A stretch of DNA of 64,000 nucleotides, taken from positions 31,372,616 through 31,436,615 of the forward strand of contig OX457042.1 in assembly GCA_949752735.1 (NCBI GenBank). Direction: 5' to 3'. Under the pieces are notes generated by a model. It had not been told where the DNA came from, ran no database searches, and saw only the letters and a program-made list of their open reading frames with translations. Positions 35,501 through 49,041 of this stretch are shown here, piece by piece. The DNA comes from Lumbricus terrestris (lineage: Eukaryota > Annelida > Clitellata > Crassiclitellata > Lumbricidae). Position 1 is the first letter of the stretch, and each line of letters opens with the position of its first letter. Both the position numbers and the translations under genes were made by a program.

Positions 35501-36002
35501 AAGGGATCCCATATAACAGCTGGTGGGTGCCCAGCGAAAAAATCATACAGCTGATTCACATGATTTTCAAGCAGAGATGGCATAACAGTGACAGCCAAAA
35601 ATGCAATCATCACATATCTGTTGCGAATGATTATACATGAAGCTGTCTTTACATATCCATTGACAAAAACGATTTCCCATGGTTATCTTTCCATATTCCC
35701 AGGGACTTTGGCACATCCGGATGCAAATCAACCAGCAAAACATTGGAAGGTTGGAATGGAGTCAGGGATGAAGGAAGGAGTACACACAAAAATAACTGTT
35801 CACAGGCACAGTGGGGTGACGACAGGAATAGCTTGCATCAAAAGTAAAAGTTTCCATAGATCTTTAAAAAGATTCTTTTAAACACAGATAGTGTTTCCTG
35901 CATGCATGAATGTATATAGATATGTCAATGCAATTCTGACGATCTGGATATCTATAGAAATTAATCATTCCAGTGTGCTGGCCTTTCTGCACAGGATCCT
36001 AA

Positions 36003-36179
36003 CAGGGCTTAAAGTGGGTGGGAACGCGTGGGAACGGCGTTCCCATTGCTCTCGAATTTCTTGCCTTCCGTTCCCACTGCCCACCATGCATGAAACCCTG
36101 GAAACAATAAAACTTCACAAGCGTTCCCAATGCTCACAGTTGGCGTTCCAACTGCTCACCCAAACCACGTTAACCACTG
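36003..36179. mobile_element. hAT MITE, 'TTAAAGTGGGTGGGAAC' family, copy 1
   Basis: Starts CAGGGCTTAAAGTGGGTGGG and ends CACGTTAACCACTG; several GCGTTCCCA/TTCCCACTGC words inside. Flanks GATCCTAA and AATCCCAA are imperfect duplicates. Confidence 0.7.
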
Positions 36180-38684
36180 AATCCCAATCAAGATAATCTT
36201 AAATCCTTAACAGAGGAAGTGCTTCTATACTTTCTGAGGTCCCTAATACATCAGACCACTCTAGATTTCTGTTCCTATACACCCTCTTCCTTACACCCTC
36301 TCCTAGACAGAGTATTCATTGGCCCATGGAGACCTGTTGGTCCCACACTTCCTTTTCCTTGCTTAGTACTAGACAATCAATCATTCCGTTCATTACTGGA
36401 CATAAAGTACCACATTGGAAAAGGTTACTTTTAGTTGAAACCAAACAATGCAACTCACAGGTACAAATTGTTTAAGAAGCCGAAAGGAATACTACCTAGG
36501 AAGGAAATTCTTCAGTGCAAGAGTTGCACAGACTTGTGAAACAGTTTTGATGACAGCACTGCCTCGGTGGACATGGTTACAGGGTTCAAGAGGAAGCTAG
36601 GAAAATTGGGCTGTTAAGTGTTCCAGGTTAATATGCAGTGGCTCTAACACAGCCCCAACCCGCAGTTTCTGAACCACTTAGAACTCATGTTACGCTATGT
36701 TTTAATGGCCTTCCAGGGCACATCATAAGCAGGCTTACACCCTCTCCAAGACATTATTATTTCCTCACAGACTGATCAAGTGACACCCTCAACTAAAGTC
36801 CCACCTTTCTAGATCAGTGTTAGTCACGCTAGCGCTCCAGCAAAAATGTGCTATACAAATAGCCAAGATCTATGCGCATACAACAGACTCACAGAAGACT
36901 TGTAATTTTAGATCCTTTCCATAGGAAATAGCTGCATCTAAGTACGGAGTACAGCTTAATTGCAATCCGGAAATCGTGAAGGTTTTCAGTAAGTGCATGA
37001 ATGCTGACCTGCACGTGTTCGTCCCTCTGCGCATCTGTGTGTTTGTCCCACTGTGTATCTGTGTGTTTGTGCCTCTGTGTATCTGCGTGTTCGTCCAACT
37101 GCCTGCATTTGTATGGCTTAACGTCCGTGTGTGGTAATACTTTGTCAACAAATTCCACTTATCCTCTGAAGATGTCACCACCCTCTTTCTCCCCACCCCC
37201 ACCCCATTCACTGGGTGCATACAGTGGGTGGCCACTTGTGATAATTCCCTCTGCTCTGTTAAGGCATTAAATCCTACAAGAAGATGGAGACTAGGGCCAC
37301 ACCGGATGCTAGCAAATCGAAAAGTAGTATGATAAACTTATATACTTGTAACTTTCGACAATGCAATCTTAAGACTTACAACCTAACCTCAATTTCAGGC
37401 CCCCCCTCATTGTACCCCTACCCTCACACAGGGTCACATTTCAGGAACAAATACAGGACCCCGAGAATCTTGACTCACCCTATGAGAACATAAAACTGGA
37501 AATGGTGGCACTTCACTGGCCTATCCAGAAATTCATAATAGAGATCAAATTTATTATAATATATCCCGTCCAAGATCCTCAGACGTCATAAGTGGTGACT
37601 ACCTATTTGAGAGACGTCATCAGCAGTGACTACCTATTTGAGCTTCTCTGTGCTTCACATCACATTTCCTTTCCTTAATTTCACATCACATTTCCTTTCC
37701 TTAATTTCACATCACATTCACATGTTTCATAACCTGGTTAATGTAGTTTTTCAATATTTCTAACTGTAATATAATATTAGCATGACTACTTTATTGCAAT
37801 AATGCAATAGCATAATAGGCCACCCTATTGAATCTTTTGGTCAACTGAGCATCAATCACATTAACAAATTGTTGTTTTCTTTTTCTTCCTGTGACAATAT
37901 GAAAAGTACTGATTAACCAGATACTCTCAACAACAACCTTACGTAATTTTTACTCACCTTGGGTACATAATAATAATAATAATAATAAAATAATAATACA
38001 AGGTATATAATGAATAAAGCATAAATTTTCAAATTCTTTAAAAAAATTGCTTGATATAGATCAAAGCATAGAAAAATAAAAGTCAAAATAATAATAATAT
38101 AAATAATAAAAAAATTGTAAAATATCTAACACATCAACTATTCACACTTTATCATAGCAGTGCTTAGACATCACGAGGCAAATGTTTGGTCAAGTCAGTA
38201 CTTCTGAAGTAACTTGACAAAACTGTGCATGGTGGAAGACACAGTAAATGCACCTTCAATATCAGACATTTTTTGGAAGCAAGCATTCTGTCAAGTGCTA
38301 ATAGGTGCTAATAAATTATTCTAAATTTGTGAGAGCTATATTTACTCTTATAGGAACTTTGCTCTGTTTACAATACCATAACAACACAGCAGTAAAAGTG
38401 ATATATTGCAAGAATGAATACAACAGATATACTGTCAATTAAGCTCACTGCTAGCTCTAATTGCCATACCCATAAAGAGGACACAGCAATTACTGCCAAT
38501 AAACAATTAACCCATAAACAGTGCAAAGTGTTTTCTAGAGGTTTCAATTAGAACTACAGTGTCAATGTACGCAGCACAGTGGGAGCCTGGGTGGTTTTCT
38601 AAGTTCTTGGTGACCAATCTGCAATTTATACTCTAAATATAACTGTCATTCATGACAATCATGTGTTGGACAGTAGCTGCATGC

Positions 38685-38857
38685 ACATGAATGCAAAACA
38701 TAGATGAATGCAAAACATAGATGAATGCAAAACATGGATGAATGCAAAACATAGATGAATGCTAAACATAGACGAATGCAAAACATAGATGAGTGCAAAA
38801 CATAGATGAATGCAAAACATAGATGAATGCAAAACATAGATGAATGCAAAACATAGA
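38685..38857. repeat. 17-bp minisatellite 'acatagatgaatgcaaa'
   Basis: About ten tandem units with few differences. The minus strand reads as a repeated 'FCIHLCFAFIYVLHSSM' frame, a consequence of the repeat. Confidence 0.97.
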
Positions 38858-40116
38858 TACAACTCCTTCCTCCGTCTCACTCTCAGTATATATCTTCCTC
38901 ATCTAACAATAATGTCTCTCATTCTTTCATTCCACGAATTCACATCATAGCACCTCTTCTGGAGACCTAATCAGAGGTGCTCCCAGCCTAATCTGGGCGT
39001 AGACTTTGAATCCAACCATGGCCAAAAAGTGAGATTTGAGACCTGTGGGTTCAGTTCCACACTGTTTCATTCTTTGACCAACTCTGTTTGCATGAATGAA
39101 CCAATATGGAAATTTAAATAGTGCCTTTTTGTGACTACTTTGCATCTCAGAGGCCCTTCCTATACAAATACCACCCCATCTCTGTCTATATCCTGCCTAA
39201 AACACACACACACCATATTCATTAGGTGTGACTACAGTGTATAATCATGCATAACTAGTTAGACCACATTTTGTGATCATTGACTGATCCCTTCTCTCTA
39301 CATGAAGCAGTCAACTTCAAAGATATTCAAGTCAGGTGGACAGGATTCAACCGGAACCTGGTCTGAGTCGCTTATACCTGCAGAGCATAATCAAGCAACA
39401 GTGGAACATTGCGTGATTGCATTCAGGTCAAGGAGAAAGCAAATAATGCCACAGGAGTTCAGATACAGTTGGCATACTGCACTGCTGGCAACTATATAGT
39501 GTGATACACCAGAAATGCACCACATTATTGTATTGTGTGGCAAATCACCATTCCAAGCGAGCAGGTATCATTAAAATACAACTAAATAATTTCTCAAGCA
39601 ACCACCAGCACAACACCACCTACATGTATACCTGAAGATAGCCATCTTGTTTCATACTCTCCAGTCATTTGCAAAATCGCCGTAATACTTGTTACAGTGG
39701 TTCGTCTCTTTTACCCGTAATCACTTCGTATGCTGACCTAATTATGACTTCCCAGATACCGTAAGTAAGTAAAGTAAGAATATTGTTTATTATACAACCA
39801 GCAATTGCATAGTAGTTTACAGACAAAATAAATAGAAATATTTACGTAGAGTTACACAACATTCTCATAATAAAATTTCTTTTGGCAAAAAATCAACTCC
39901 ACGGAAGGGTAAAATCATGTGCCCTGGGTCAAGCATTGTCTGGAGTGACCTTAGGGAGAGGGAGATGATCGTGAAGAACGTGACAAGGGTTTAAGAGGAT
40001 AGAGTGGAAAAGAGCGGAGTCAGCTCTAGAACAGAGTGTGTCAAACTAGGAATAATGGTAGAGAGGAAGATTGATGTAATGATGTTGCCTGAGCTAAGGG
40101 CCAACCATCGTAAGCC

Positions 40117-43100
40117 AAAGTAGACCAGGCTTGGAATCTCAAAATGGCACTGCTAGAAGCAAATCATGTAACAATTTGCTAACCGGTGTTTCTAGACTAA
40201 TTTGACCCTGCTGAAAACGAAAATCGCTGTTAGCAAGCTGGATTTTTGGCCGTTCAATGGGAAAACAAGATGGCGGACAAAATGGCGGTCAGTTGCTTCA
40301 AATGGCTATAAGTAAAGTATTGTATGTGACAGGAACACGATCTTAGACATATGTAGCACTGCAAGAAAATCAAAATGGCGGACAAAATGGCGGCTAGAAT
40401 CTTAAAATGGCTGTAAGTAAAGTTATGTATGCAGTATAATCATGATTTCAGGGTCTAAATCAACATTTTAGGGGTCAAGGAATGCAATGGAAGCAAGGTA
40501 ACATATGTGGCATTGCACGGAAACCAAGATGGCGGACAAAATGGCGGACAAAATCTTAAAATGGCTATAAGTGAAGTTATGTATGCAATGGAATCATGAT
40601 TTCAGGGTCTAAATCAACATTTTCGGGGTCAAGGAATGCAATGGAAGCAAGGTAACATATGTGGCATTGCACGGAAACCAAGATGGCGGACAAAATGGCG
40701 GACAAAATCTTAAAATGGCTATAAGTGAAGTTATGTATGCAATGAAATTATGATTTCAGGGTCTAAATCAACATTTTCAAGTCAAGGCATGTGATGAAAC
40801 CAAAGTCACATATATAGCACTGCCTGGACACCAAAATGTCGGCCAAAATGGCGGCCAGATTATCGAATTGGCTGTTAGTGAATTTCTGTATCTAATGAAT
40901 AAATCAATTCAGAATGTAAATGAGAATTTTCGGAATTAAGGAAAGTGATGAAATTAAAAGCACGGAATATATTATGTGACACTGCCAGAAAACCAAAAAC
41001 CAAAATGGTGGACAAAAACTTCAACTGGCTATGAGTGATGTCTTGAACATATGCGATGGAGACTTGATTTCAGTCTGGACTAGTAATTTCCAGGTCATAT
41101 GCTTCCAACAAAATCACATGCAGTGTTATGCAGTGAAATTGTCATACCTATAGTGAAATTTTTTAGTAGCCTATGACTGCACTGCAGTTTAACTATTGCT
41201 GGCTTTATGTATTTACAGGATGCATGCTTCAATGTTTCATAACTTGATCTATCAATAGTTTCAACTTTTCATGACTTGACTGATATAGGGTAGGCCTACC
41301 GTAGAGTCAATTCAGGCCTTGCTACTGTCAATGCAATAGCACCTGAGTGCACATGACAAGATCGCACTTCGATAGCAGCAGAGCCTGATGCTACGTTTGT
41401 CAACTTCACATGATTTGCTGTAGACAAACTCTATAATGTGGCTTTGGCGCACACTGGTAAAGATTACTTTCTTCCACCACACTCCATCCGATGAAGATGA
41501 GGATGATATCTGAAGATCAATATCTAGAAAATGGGCCTTTCCAAACTTACAGAGCTCTTGGTAATGAGCTCATAATGGAATGTTCCAAATGTAGAAAGTA
41601 AGTGGGAACTTTCAAATAGTTTATTCATGCATTGTTTCAGCTGATTCCTGCTAAATATGTCAAATCACATCCAGTTGTAGCATGAAGGACACTCTATTCT
41701 TCATCTTCATAGTTACGTGATTTGGATGAGCTTCCGTTCCGCTGATGTTCCTGACATCACCAAAACACCGTTAAATATAAAGCAAACACATGACCCGGCA
41801 GTGGACAGCACCTTATCTTTTTTCACGTAACCACCAGCAACCGCTCTAGTCCATATCTCCAAATGTGGCTGTTGAGAGCTGAATAGACAGAAATGTTCAA
41901 AGCTAGATCAATCTTTCTTTCAAGCATACCAAGAACATACAGCCAATTTTCTGACAACGAAGTATTTCAGGACTCCACACAGTGACAGAGTTGTGGTGGT
42001 AATTTTCTGTACGATTTCACTTTTTAAAAGCAATGTCCACTATATCTTTCGAAGGCAATAATTATTAACCCTCTTGTAGCCAATCGAAAGTAGGCTACCT
42101 GTACACAGGTATCCACTGTATCTGTCAGGTCACCAAATGTCTTCGCGTTTGGAGGTTCCCTATTGCTCGAACCATTGCTTGTCCATCAATATTTTGTCTG
42201 CAACAGGTTGGATGAACTGCGTCGCGACTTATGGGCATATCACAATATTTGGTCATGTCTCATACAATATGCGGGATGTCTTGCATTGGCCCCCTTTCCC
42301 GCAGCGGATTGCCTGCAGGGTCTGTGTGTTGCTTAGGTAGTGCCTTGATGGACTAGCCACATTATGTCTGAAAGAACTCTTGTTTTTCAACATCGGATGT
42401 CCAGCGTCGATCTACTCTTCGGTTGGCGGACCAAGCTGAGCTGGTTCACTCGCGGTCTGCTATTCGACATCACCTTTCATTCTCTGTAGCTGGTACTAAA
42501 ATCTGGAATGGGAATGGCCAACCCCTTTTCACAGCGCTTATTGCATGCCCATGGGTCACTCCACTCTGTTCCGTAAGAATCTAAAAACTGTCCTATTTAG
42601 TTGTAGTTAAGTCGGGTGCGATTCCGGACAGCCCACCTTGAAGAGGCACTACGTAAAATATTGTAAATAAACAAATGCTCTGACTCTGCTATAGAAATGC
42701 GGACTGGACAAGTTACTTTTGCAGAGAGAATGCAATCCAATTGGTTTTGAGAAAAGTCCATGGCACAATCGTTTTTCCAGATCCATGGACAGTCAGCTTG
42801 ATACGATCGAATAAGGCACTGCATTATATACCAATCTTCCTTTATAATTTTTTCAGTGTTCTTTTGAACAACACTCCTTGGTTTAAGACTTGCTGAAGGC
42901 ATTGCGATAATTTGAATGATCATATCTGGTCAAATAAGGGAACATTGTAGATAAATTCAACTGCGCAGGTTTCAGATACCATCTTGCAAAGACCTGGCAA
43001 AAATTTGAATCAAGTTCCCATTGCATGCATGACTTCACTAACATCCATTTTGAAATTCTTGCCGCCATTTTGTTCGCCATTTTGGTTTCCAGGCAGTGCT

Positions 43101-43845
43101 ATATATGTCACATTCGTTTCATCACATGCCTTGACCACGAAATGTTGATTTAGACCCTGAAATCATGATTTCATTGCATACATAACTTCACTTATAGCCA
43201 TTTTAAGATTTTGTCCGCCATTTTGTCCGCCATCTTGGTTTCCGTGCAATGCCACATATGTTACCTTGCTTCCATTGCATTCCTTGACCCCGAAAATGTT
43301 GATTTAGACCCTGAAATCATGATTCCATTGCATACATAACTTCACTTATAGCCATTTTAAGATTTTGTCCGCCATCTTGGTTTCCGTGCAATGCCACATA
43401 TGTTACCTTGCTTTCATTGCATTCCTTGACCCCTAAAATGTTGATTTAGACCCTGAAATCATGATTCCACTGCATACATAACTTCACTTACAGCCATTTT
43501 AAGATTCTAGCCGCCATTTTGTCCGCCATTTTGATTTTCTTGCAGTGCTACATATGTGTATTTGGTTCCATTGTATTCCTTGCACCCTATAATCTTAATT
43601 TAGAGTCTAAGATCGTGTTTCTGTCACATACAATACTTTACTTATAGCCATTTGAAGCAACTGACCGCCGTTTTGTCCGCCATCTTGTTTTCCCATTGAA
43701 CGGCCAAAAATCCAGCTTGCTAACAGCGATTTTCGTTTTCAGCAGGGTCAAATTAGTCTAGAAACACCGGTTAGCAAATTGTCACATGATTTGCTTCTAG
43801 CAGTGATTTCTAGAGCCCTTTTAGAATTCCAAGCCTTGTCTAAAG
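40117..43845. mobile_element. Large fold-back element with tandem 'AAGATGGCGGAC' repeats in both arms
   Basis: The left arm (about 40117-41100) and right arm (about 43015-43845) are inverted copies: AGGCTTGGAAT, CACTGCTAGAAGCAAATCATG, TTTGCTAACCGGTGTTTCTA, then GACAAAATGGCGG-bearing repeats. Within the left arm a unit of 154 bp (from GGAAACCAAGATGGCGGAC) repeats at 40519 and 40673, with diverged versions on both sides. The arms surround a 1.9-kb spacer holding a LINE fragment. No clear target duplication was found, so the exact limits are uncertain. Confidence 0.8.
42230..42605 (+). mobile_element. LINE 3' fragment in the fold-back spacer
   Basis: Plus-strand remnants read MRDVLHWPPFPQRIACRVC, then LDGLATLCLKEL, then MGHSTLFRKNLKTVLF with frameshifts between. 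This is the C-terminal part of a CR1/L2-type reverse transcriptase. Confidence 0.7.
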
Positions 43846-44249
43846 TCCTTTTCGCACACAACCACAACCTTCCTATGGATTGGAAATTCAATATCCAACA
43901 GATGCCCTAAGTTTGCACAGTTTGACCCAGACAATGACAATCGAAGACAATAGGAGACAGAGGAAGAATGATGCACAAAGTCAGGCACAGCACTGGCAAA
44001 TATCAGGCATCTATATGTTGATGCAGCTGGCATTGGCTGCACATGTGCCATTCGGTGTCTTTCAGGGCTACCCTATCAAGTTTCTATATACATACATTTA
44101 ATCATAAGGACCTCCACAGTGTCATTGTCATCTTAGGTAAGCTATAACTTCATTCCCACACACACCCTGCACAAATTACCACCACAAACCATACCCACCC
44201 GCTATATACTTATTAACTATACACTACAAGTCCAATATCATGCCACATA

Positions 44250-44252
44250 CCC

Positions 44253-44290
<38 letters not shown>
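44250..44290. repeat. (AAT)n microsatellite
   Basis: About 13 tandem AAT/ATA units. Confidence 0.95.
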
Positions 44291-44291
<1 letters not shown>

Positions 44292-44774
44292 CAATAATTT
44301 CTATGGTTCTGTAACACAGCCATAGTGACTAGTGAGCCATACCGTTACAAGGATGTCTCACATACATAATGTCTTCTACAGCACCATAATCACCTAGCAT
44401 AAACTTAAACTATAGTGCCATTATATTAATTATCATATAACATATACCCTAATGTTTTACTGGTCATTTACATCCGACATAACCTAATGTTATTACAGTG
44501 CCATTACCAGCACACATAAACCTAATGCTTTCTACAATTCCATTATCATCTAACATGATATGTATGTCTATGAGCATTTATATAGCGCCTTACAATAACC
44601 TCACGAAGGGGCTTAACGTAGCTACCGGACAGATTTCAGCAAGTGCAATTTAATTGACTTAGAGAATGTTTCATGAGATACATGCAATGCAGTATCACGA
44701 ATTATTATTAATGAAAGACTGTTCCAGTGTGAAGGTCCTATGCATTATAGAAGGCACGGTGGGATATGATACAT

Positions 44775-45030
44775 GTTCTATTCTGATATGTTCTATTCTG
44801 ATATGTTCTATTCTGATATGCTCTATTCTGATATGTTCTACTTTGATATGTTCTATTCTGATACGTTCTGTTATGTTCTATTCTGATATGTTCTGTTATG
44901 TTCTATTCTGATATGTTCTGTTATGTTCTATTCTGATATGTTCTGTTATGTTCTATTCTGATATGTTCTGTTATGTTCTATTCTGATATGTTCTACTCTG
45001 ATATGTTCTATTCTGATATGTTCCATTCTG
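44775..45030. repeat. 'TTCTGATATGTTCTA' minisatellite with a 28-bp higher-order unit
   Basis: 15-bp units (TTCTGATATGTTCTA) alternate with TTCTGATATGTTCTGTTATG units in the middle. The array ends about 20 bases left of the hAT element at 45051. Confidence 0.95.
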
Positions 45031-45297
45031 AGATTAATCATCATCTAACACAGGGGCTCTCAAACTGTGGTACGCGTACCCCCAGGGGTACGCCAGGCAC
45101 CGGTAAGGGGTACGCGAAAAATTCCAGAAATATAAATTTTCTTTGAGTTTATGGACTTTGTGTCCATCTTTCTTTGATTATATACCAATGATTTTAAAAC
45201 GTTGCAACATATAACAGCATCGATCGTCATGTCTTTCTTTCACATCATATAAATAGACTCACATAGGCTACAATGCAGTGCATGCAGCATATTTATA

Positions 45298-46550
45298 TAT
45301 ATATATATATATATACTAGCATTTATACCCGGCTTCGCCCGGGTTCCGTCAATTTTCCCCTCAAATTCCCCCCACCGCCACCACCTCCACAACACGCCAC
45401 CACTTACTCCGACCTCCGCCGGTACGCCACCCGTGAAATTTTTTTTTTCGGGGAAAAAATGTTCCTCCCAAAATCCCCCCCATCCCTCCCCACTCCCTCC
45501 ACAACACCCCACCACAAACTCCAACCTTCACCGGTACGCCACCCGTGAAATTTAGGTTTTCGGGGAAAAAATTTCCCCAAATTTACTCCCACCCTCCCTC
45601 CACCAACCCCTCGACAACACGCCACCACTAAATCGAACCTCCACCGGTACGCCACCCGTGAAATTTTGGTTTCCGGGGGGGGGGGAAATTCGCCCCCCCA
45701 AATTTCCCCCACACCCCCTCTCCACCCCCTCCACAACCCGCCACCACTAACTCCGACCTCCACCGGTACGCCACACGTGAAATTTTGGTTTTCGGGGGAA
45801 AATCCCCCCCCAAATTTCCACCCACCCTCTACCCCACCCCTCCACAACACGCCACCACTAACTCTGACCTCCACCGGTACGCCACCCGTGAAATTTTGGT
45901 TTTGGGAAAAAAATTTCCCCCCCAAATTTTCAACCACCCCCTACCCCACCCCACACCTCCCTCCACAGCACGCCACCACTAACTCCGACCTTCACCGGTA
46001 CGCCACCCGTGAAATTTAGGTTTTCTGGGAAAAAATTTCCCCCGAATTTTTCCCCCCACCATCCACCACCACCACCCCTACACCCCCCACTCCAGTTCCC
46101 CCCCCCCACCAACCCCCACCCCCATAAAACGCCACCACTAACTCTGACCTCCACCGGTACGCCACCCGTGAAATTTTGGTTTTCGGGGAAAAATATTTCC
46201 CCCCCAAATTTCCACTCACCTCGTACCCCACCCCCCTCCACAACACGCCACCACTAACTCTGACCTCCACCGATACGCCACCCGTGAAATTTTAGTTTTC
46301 GGGGAAAACATTTCCACCCAAATTTCTTCCCCCCCACTATCCACCCCCCCCCCACTCTTACACCCCCACTCCACTCCTCCCCCACCCCACTCCTCACCAC
46401 CCACAACACGCAACCACTAACTCTGACCTCCACCGGTACGCCACCCGTGAAATTTTGATTTTCTGGGACGAAGTGTCAAAATACATCCTGACATCCGGAC
46501 ATCCATACATACAAACGGAAGGACAAACTTTGAGAAATATATTATAGATA
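45298..46550. mobile_element. Insertion in the hAT copy: GC-rich retroposon-like or satellite array
   Basis: Absent from the sister copy at 25723. It begins with a TA run and TACTAGCATTTATACCCGGC, continuing into a CCCGG/CCGGG hairpin. It continues as nine tandem units of about 112-163 bases, each with CCGGTACGCCACCCGTGAAAT-like core plus a variable C-run, and ends with CATCCATACATACAAACGG and AAACTTTGAGAAATATATTA. The terminal motifs resemble those of widespread invertebrate retroposons, but I cannot name a family. Minus-strand Gly/Val-rich frames are by-products of the repeat. Confidence 0.7.
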
Positions 46551-46628
46551 TATGTTTAAGTCTATTACTATAATTCTGAAACAAATAGGCCTAATGTATA
46601 AATGGTTGAAAGTATCAAAGCAGACTTA

Positions 46629-46792
46629 CAGGGATGTAACTAGGATTTTTTTGGGGGGGGCTTAAGCCTTGAACATGACGAGTGCAGTAGCATATTTAGC
46701 CGTAAGCATACAGCGGCTTGATTTATTTGGGGGGGCTTCAGCTTCGTTTGGGGGGTTTAAGCCCCCCAAGCCCAACGCTAGTTACGTCGCTG
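46629..46792. mobile_element. MITE-like insertion ('CAGGGATGTAACTAGG')
   Basis: CAGGGATGTAACTAGGATTT and CGCTAGTTACGTCGCTG are imperfect inverted ends around G-rich/C-rich runs. Flanks AGACTTA and AGACTATA are only roughly alike. It is missing from the sister hAT copy. Confidence 0.65.
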
Positions 46793-49041
46793 AGACTATA
46801 TAATTATAAAGCTAAAATAGCAGAGAGTTGAATTGACCAAATGATTAATTTCTGGTCGAGCTTTAAATTTTGTGATTCCTCTCAGTACGTCATTATCTGG
46901 GTGAAACTGTTAACTATTCTTGCTATCAAAAACAAACATGGGGCAAATTTGCGTTTGAAATTGATAAATATTAAACCAGATATTGTAAATCTGTGCTAGT
47001 CTGAACAAGCCTGTGCACAGCATTATAGGTTGGCTCTTTCCTCTTTTTTGCAGGGGTTATAGAACAATTTTTCATTTTAAAATTGTTCATAAGATTATAT
47101 GATTCAAAACTAGATTTTGCTACCTTTATTGGGAACTCTATATAGACTCTAATTAAACGATGTCACCAATGATTAAATGGACTTTTAGTTGTCACTGCCA
47201 GAGGACATCGCAATGGCATTTTCTTCTTATCTGACTTTGCTGGGGGTACGCCATCATTCGATATTTTTGCTTGGGGGTACAATAAAAATAAAGTTTGAGA
47301 ACCCCTGATCTAACATATACCAATGCCTCTTAAAGTGCCATTACCATCAAAAATTGTAATTGTAATCGTACATTTATATAGCGACATTTCAAGAGAACTC
47401 CTCACTCATCCACAATTGCCATCATTATATCATTATTCAAATGCTATTTGAGCAACATGACTCACTATATGACCTGCATCCTCGACATAATGCACCATTC
47501 TAATCAATTGGCCTCATGTGTTCTCTGTTTTATCATTTTTTTAATCTCTGGAATTGGCAGACAGTCATTCTCAATCACCAATCTGTTTGTCCAACGTGTA
47601 AACTAGAGTAGCCTGGCTAATGGAACAGTAGCAGCTGACACATACCCAACTGTTTCTAAGTGGCATCAATTGGCTAATCCTGGTTTTTTGGGGGTGGAGA
47701 TAATGTTAGGTACAATATAGTCATGACTCAGGCATTAACAACACGAGGAAACAAAAATGAATGATAACAGCCACAAAAACATCATCAACCATGATGAACT
47801 ATTTCCTCGAAATAATCTCAAAGGATATTGGCCAATTCCACTTGATTTGGATTCAAGAGTCCCTGGGAAGAGACCATAAATATATGTCTGAGCTATTCTC
47901 TATCTGTCAATGTCTGTATGTAAGTCAATCTGTCTGATCTGCCCAAATGCTAATTCTCTATCTGTCGTTCTCCCTCTATCCAAACATTTAACACCCGTCT
48001 TTTTAAGGATTCTCACAAAAACTTCTCTGTACATCCATCTGTCTATATATGTCTTTCTGTCTGCTTGGACACCAATCTACCACTAGCAAAAAGGTAAAGA
48101 CATTGAGATGGTCACCGGATATACCCGGATGGCCTATACAAAGGCATACTAGAGATGCAGACACTGTCATGGAGTACATTTCGAAGTCCAGGACACAGTA
48201 TACCTGACATAAACCATCTGACCCAGATAGACGGTTCTAACCACCTGCCTCTAATTTAAGAGCACCAGACCTTGACGATTTGACCCACGGCTCAAGGCAA
48301 AGAGTAACCATGTAATTAGCAAGGACAGTGTGTATCTCATTAGCATGCACTGAGGGTATCCAGTTGCCAGTAAACATATACCCACTGCATCATAGAAGCA
48401 CCTATCAGTAATTCTAAGTAACTGATCAGGACATGATAAACATTGGCAGGGTCAAATTTTCTCACAAGATATGAATATTTGGAAAACAAATGCATGTACA
48501 TGTATGTTACAGGAGAAGAGTCAACTTTAGCTTAACAATTAGGTTATATTACTACCTGAATTTTGAACTATTTATTTTTGTTACAAACAAAAATTAAATG
48601 GATTGACAATTGATGGTAAAAGATCAAGGTCAACGTGTCAATAATTGATAGGTACAGGTAACATGTGAAGGTAAAAAGACAACAGCAAAGGTAAAAATAA
48701 GGTAAATGTAATACCGTAAATTTATGCAAAGAGATAATTTAAAGTAAAATGAAACAGTAAAAAGGTAAGGTCAGTCAGATAAAAGCAATGCTTTTTATAC
48801 AAGCAATGCTTTTTATACAAGCAAATAATGTCTTTGTACAAAAGGGAATGCGTTTTCACAAAAAGCATTTAATTATAATGCCTAGTACAACAGGCAATGC
48901 TTCATATACGAAAAGGCAATGCTTTCGAACAAACTTCTTAGCAGCGTCATTTTGAAGCTAGTATATAGTAGATTTGTCAGTTGATTTATACACATGACCA
49001 CAAGATCTTTAACCTGATACTTTCTAACCACTTCACCTACG

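Larger units (their letters stand above)
45051..47307. mobile_element. Non-autonomous hAT element, CAGGGGTTCTCAAACT family, copy 2, with insertions
   Basis: Same family as 25723-26605: CAGGGGCTCTCAAACT start, AGTTTGAGAACCCCTG end, exact 8-bp duplications ATCTAACA (45043-45050, 47308-47315). It is longer than copy 1 because it carries two insertions, about 45298-46550 and 46629-46792. Confidence 0.92.

Noticed and set aside
38646..38880. Two short minus-strand frames of repeated 'HSSMFCIHLCFAFIYVL'
   Set aside because: A 17-bp minisatellite read in two frames; not a membrane protein gene.
40117..43845. CACTA-type transposon reading of the fold-back element (ends CACTG..CAGTG)
   Set aside because: The inverted similarity continues outside those bases and no 2-3 bp target duplication fits.
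45404..45937. Gly/Val-rich 177-codon minus-strand frame
   Set aside because: Produced by the GC-rich tandem array; each repeat unit is translated similarly in several frames.
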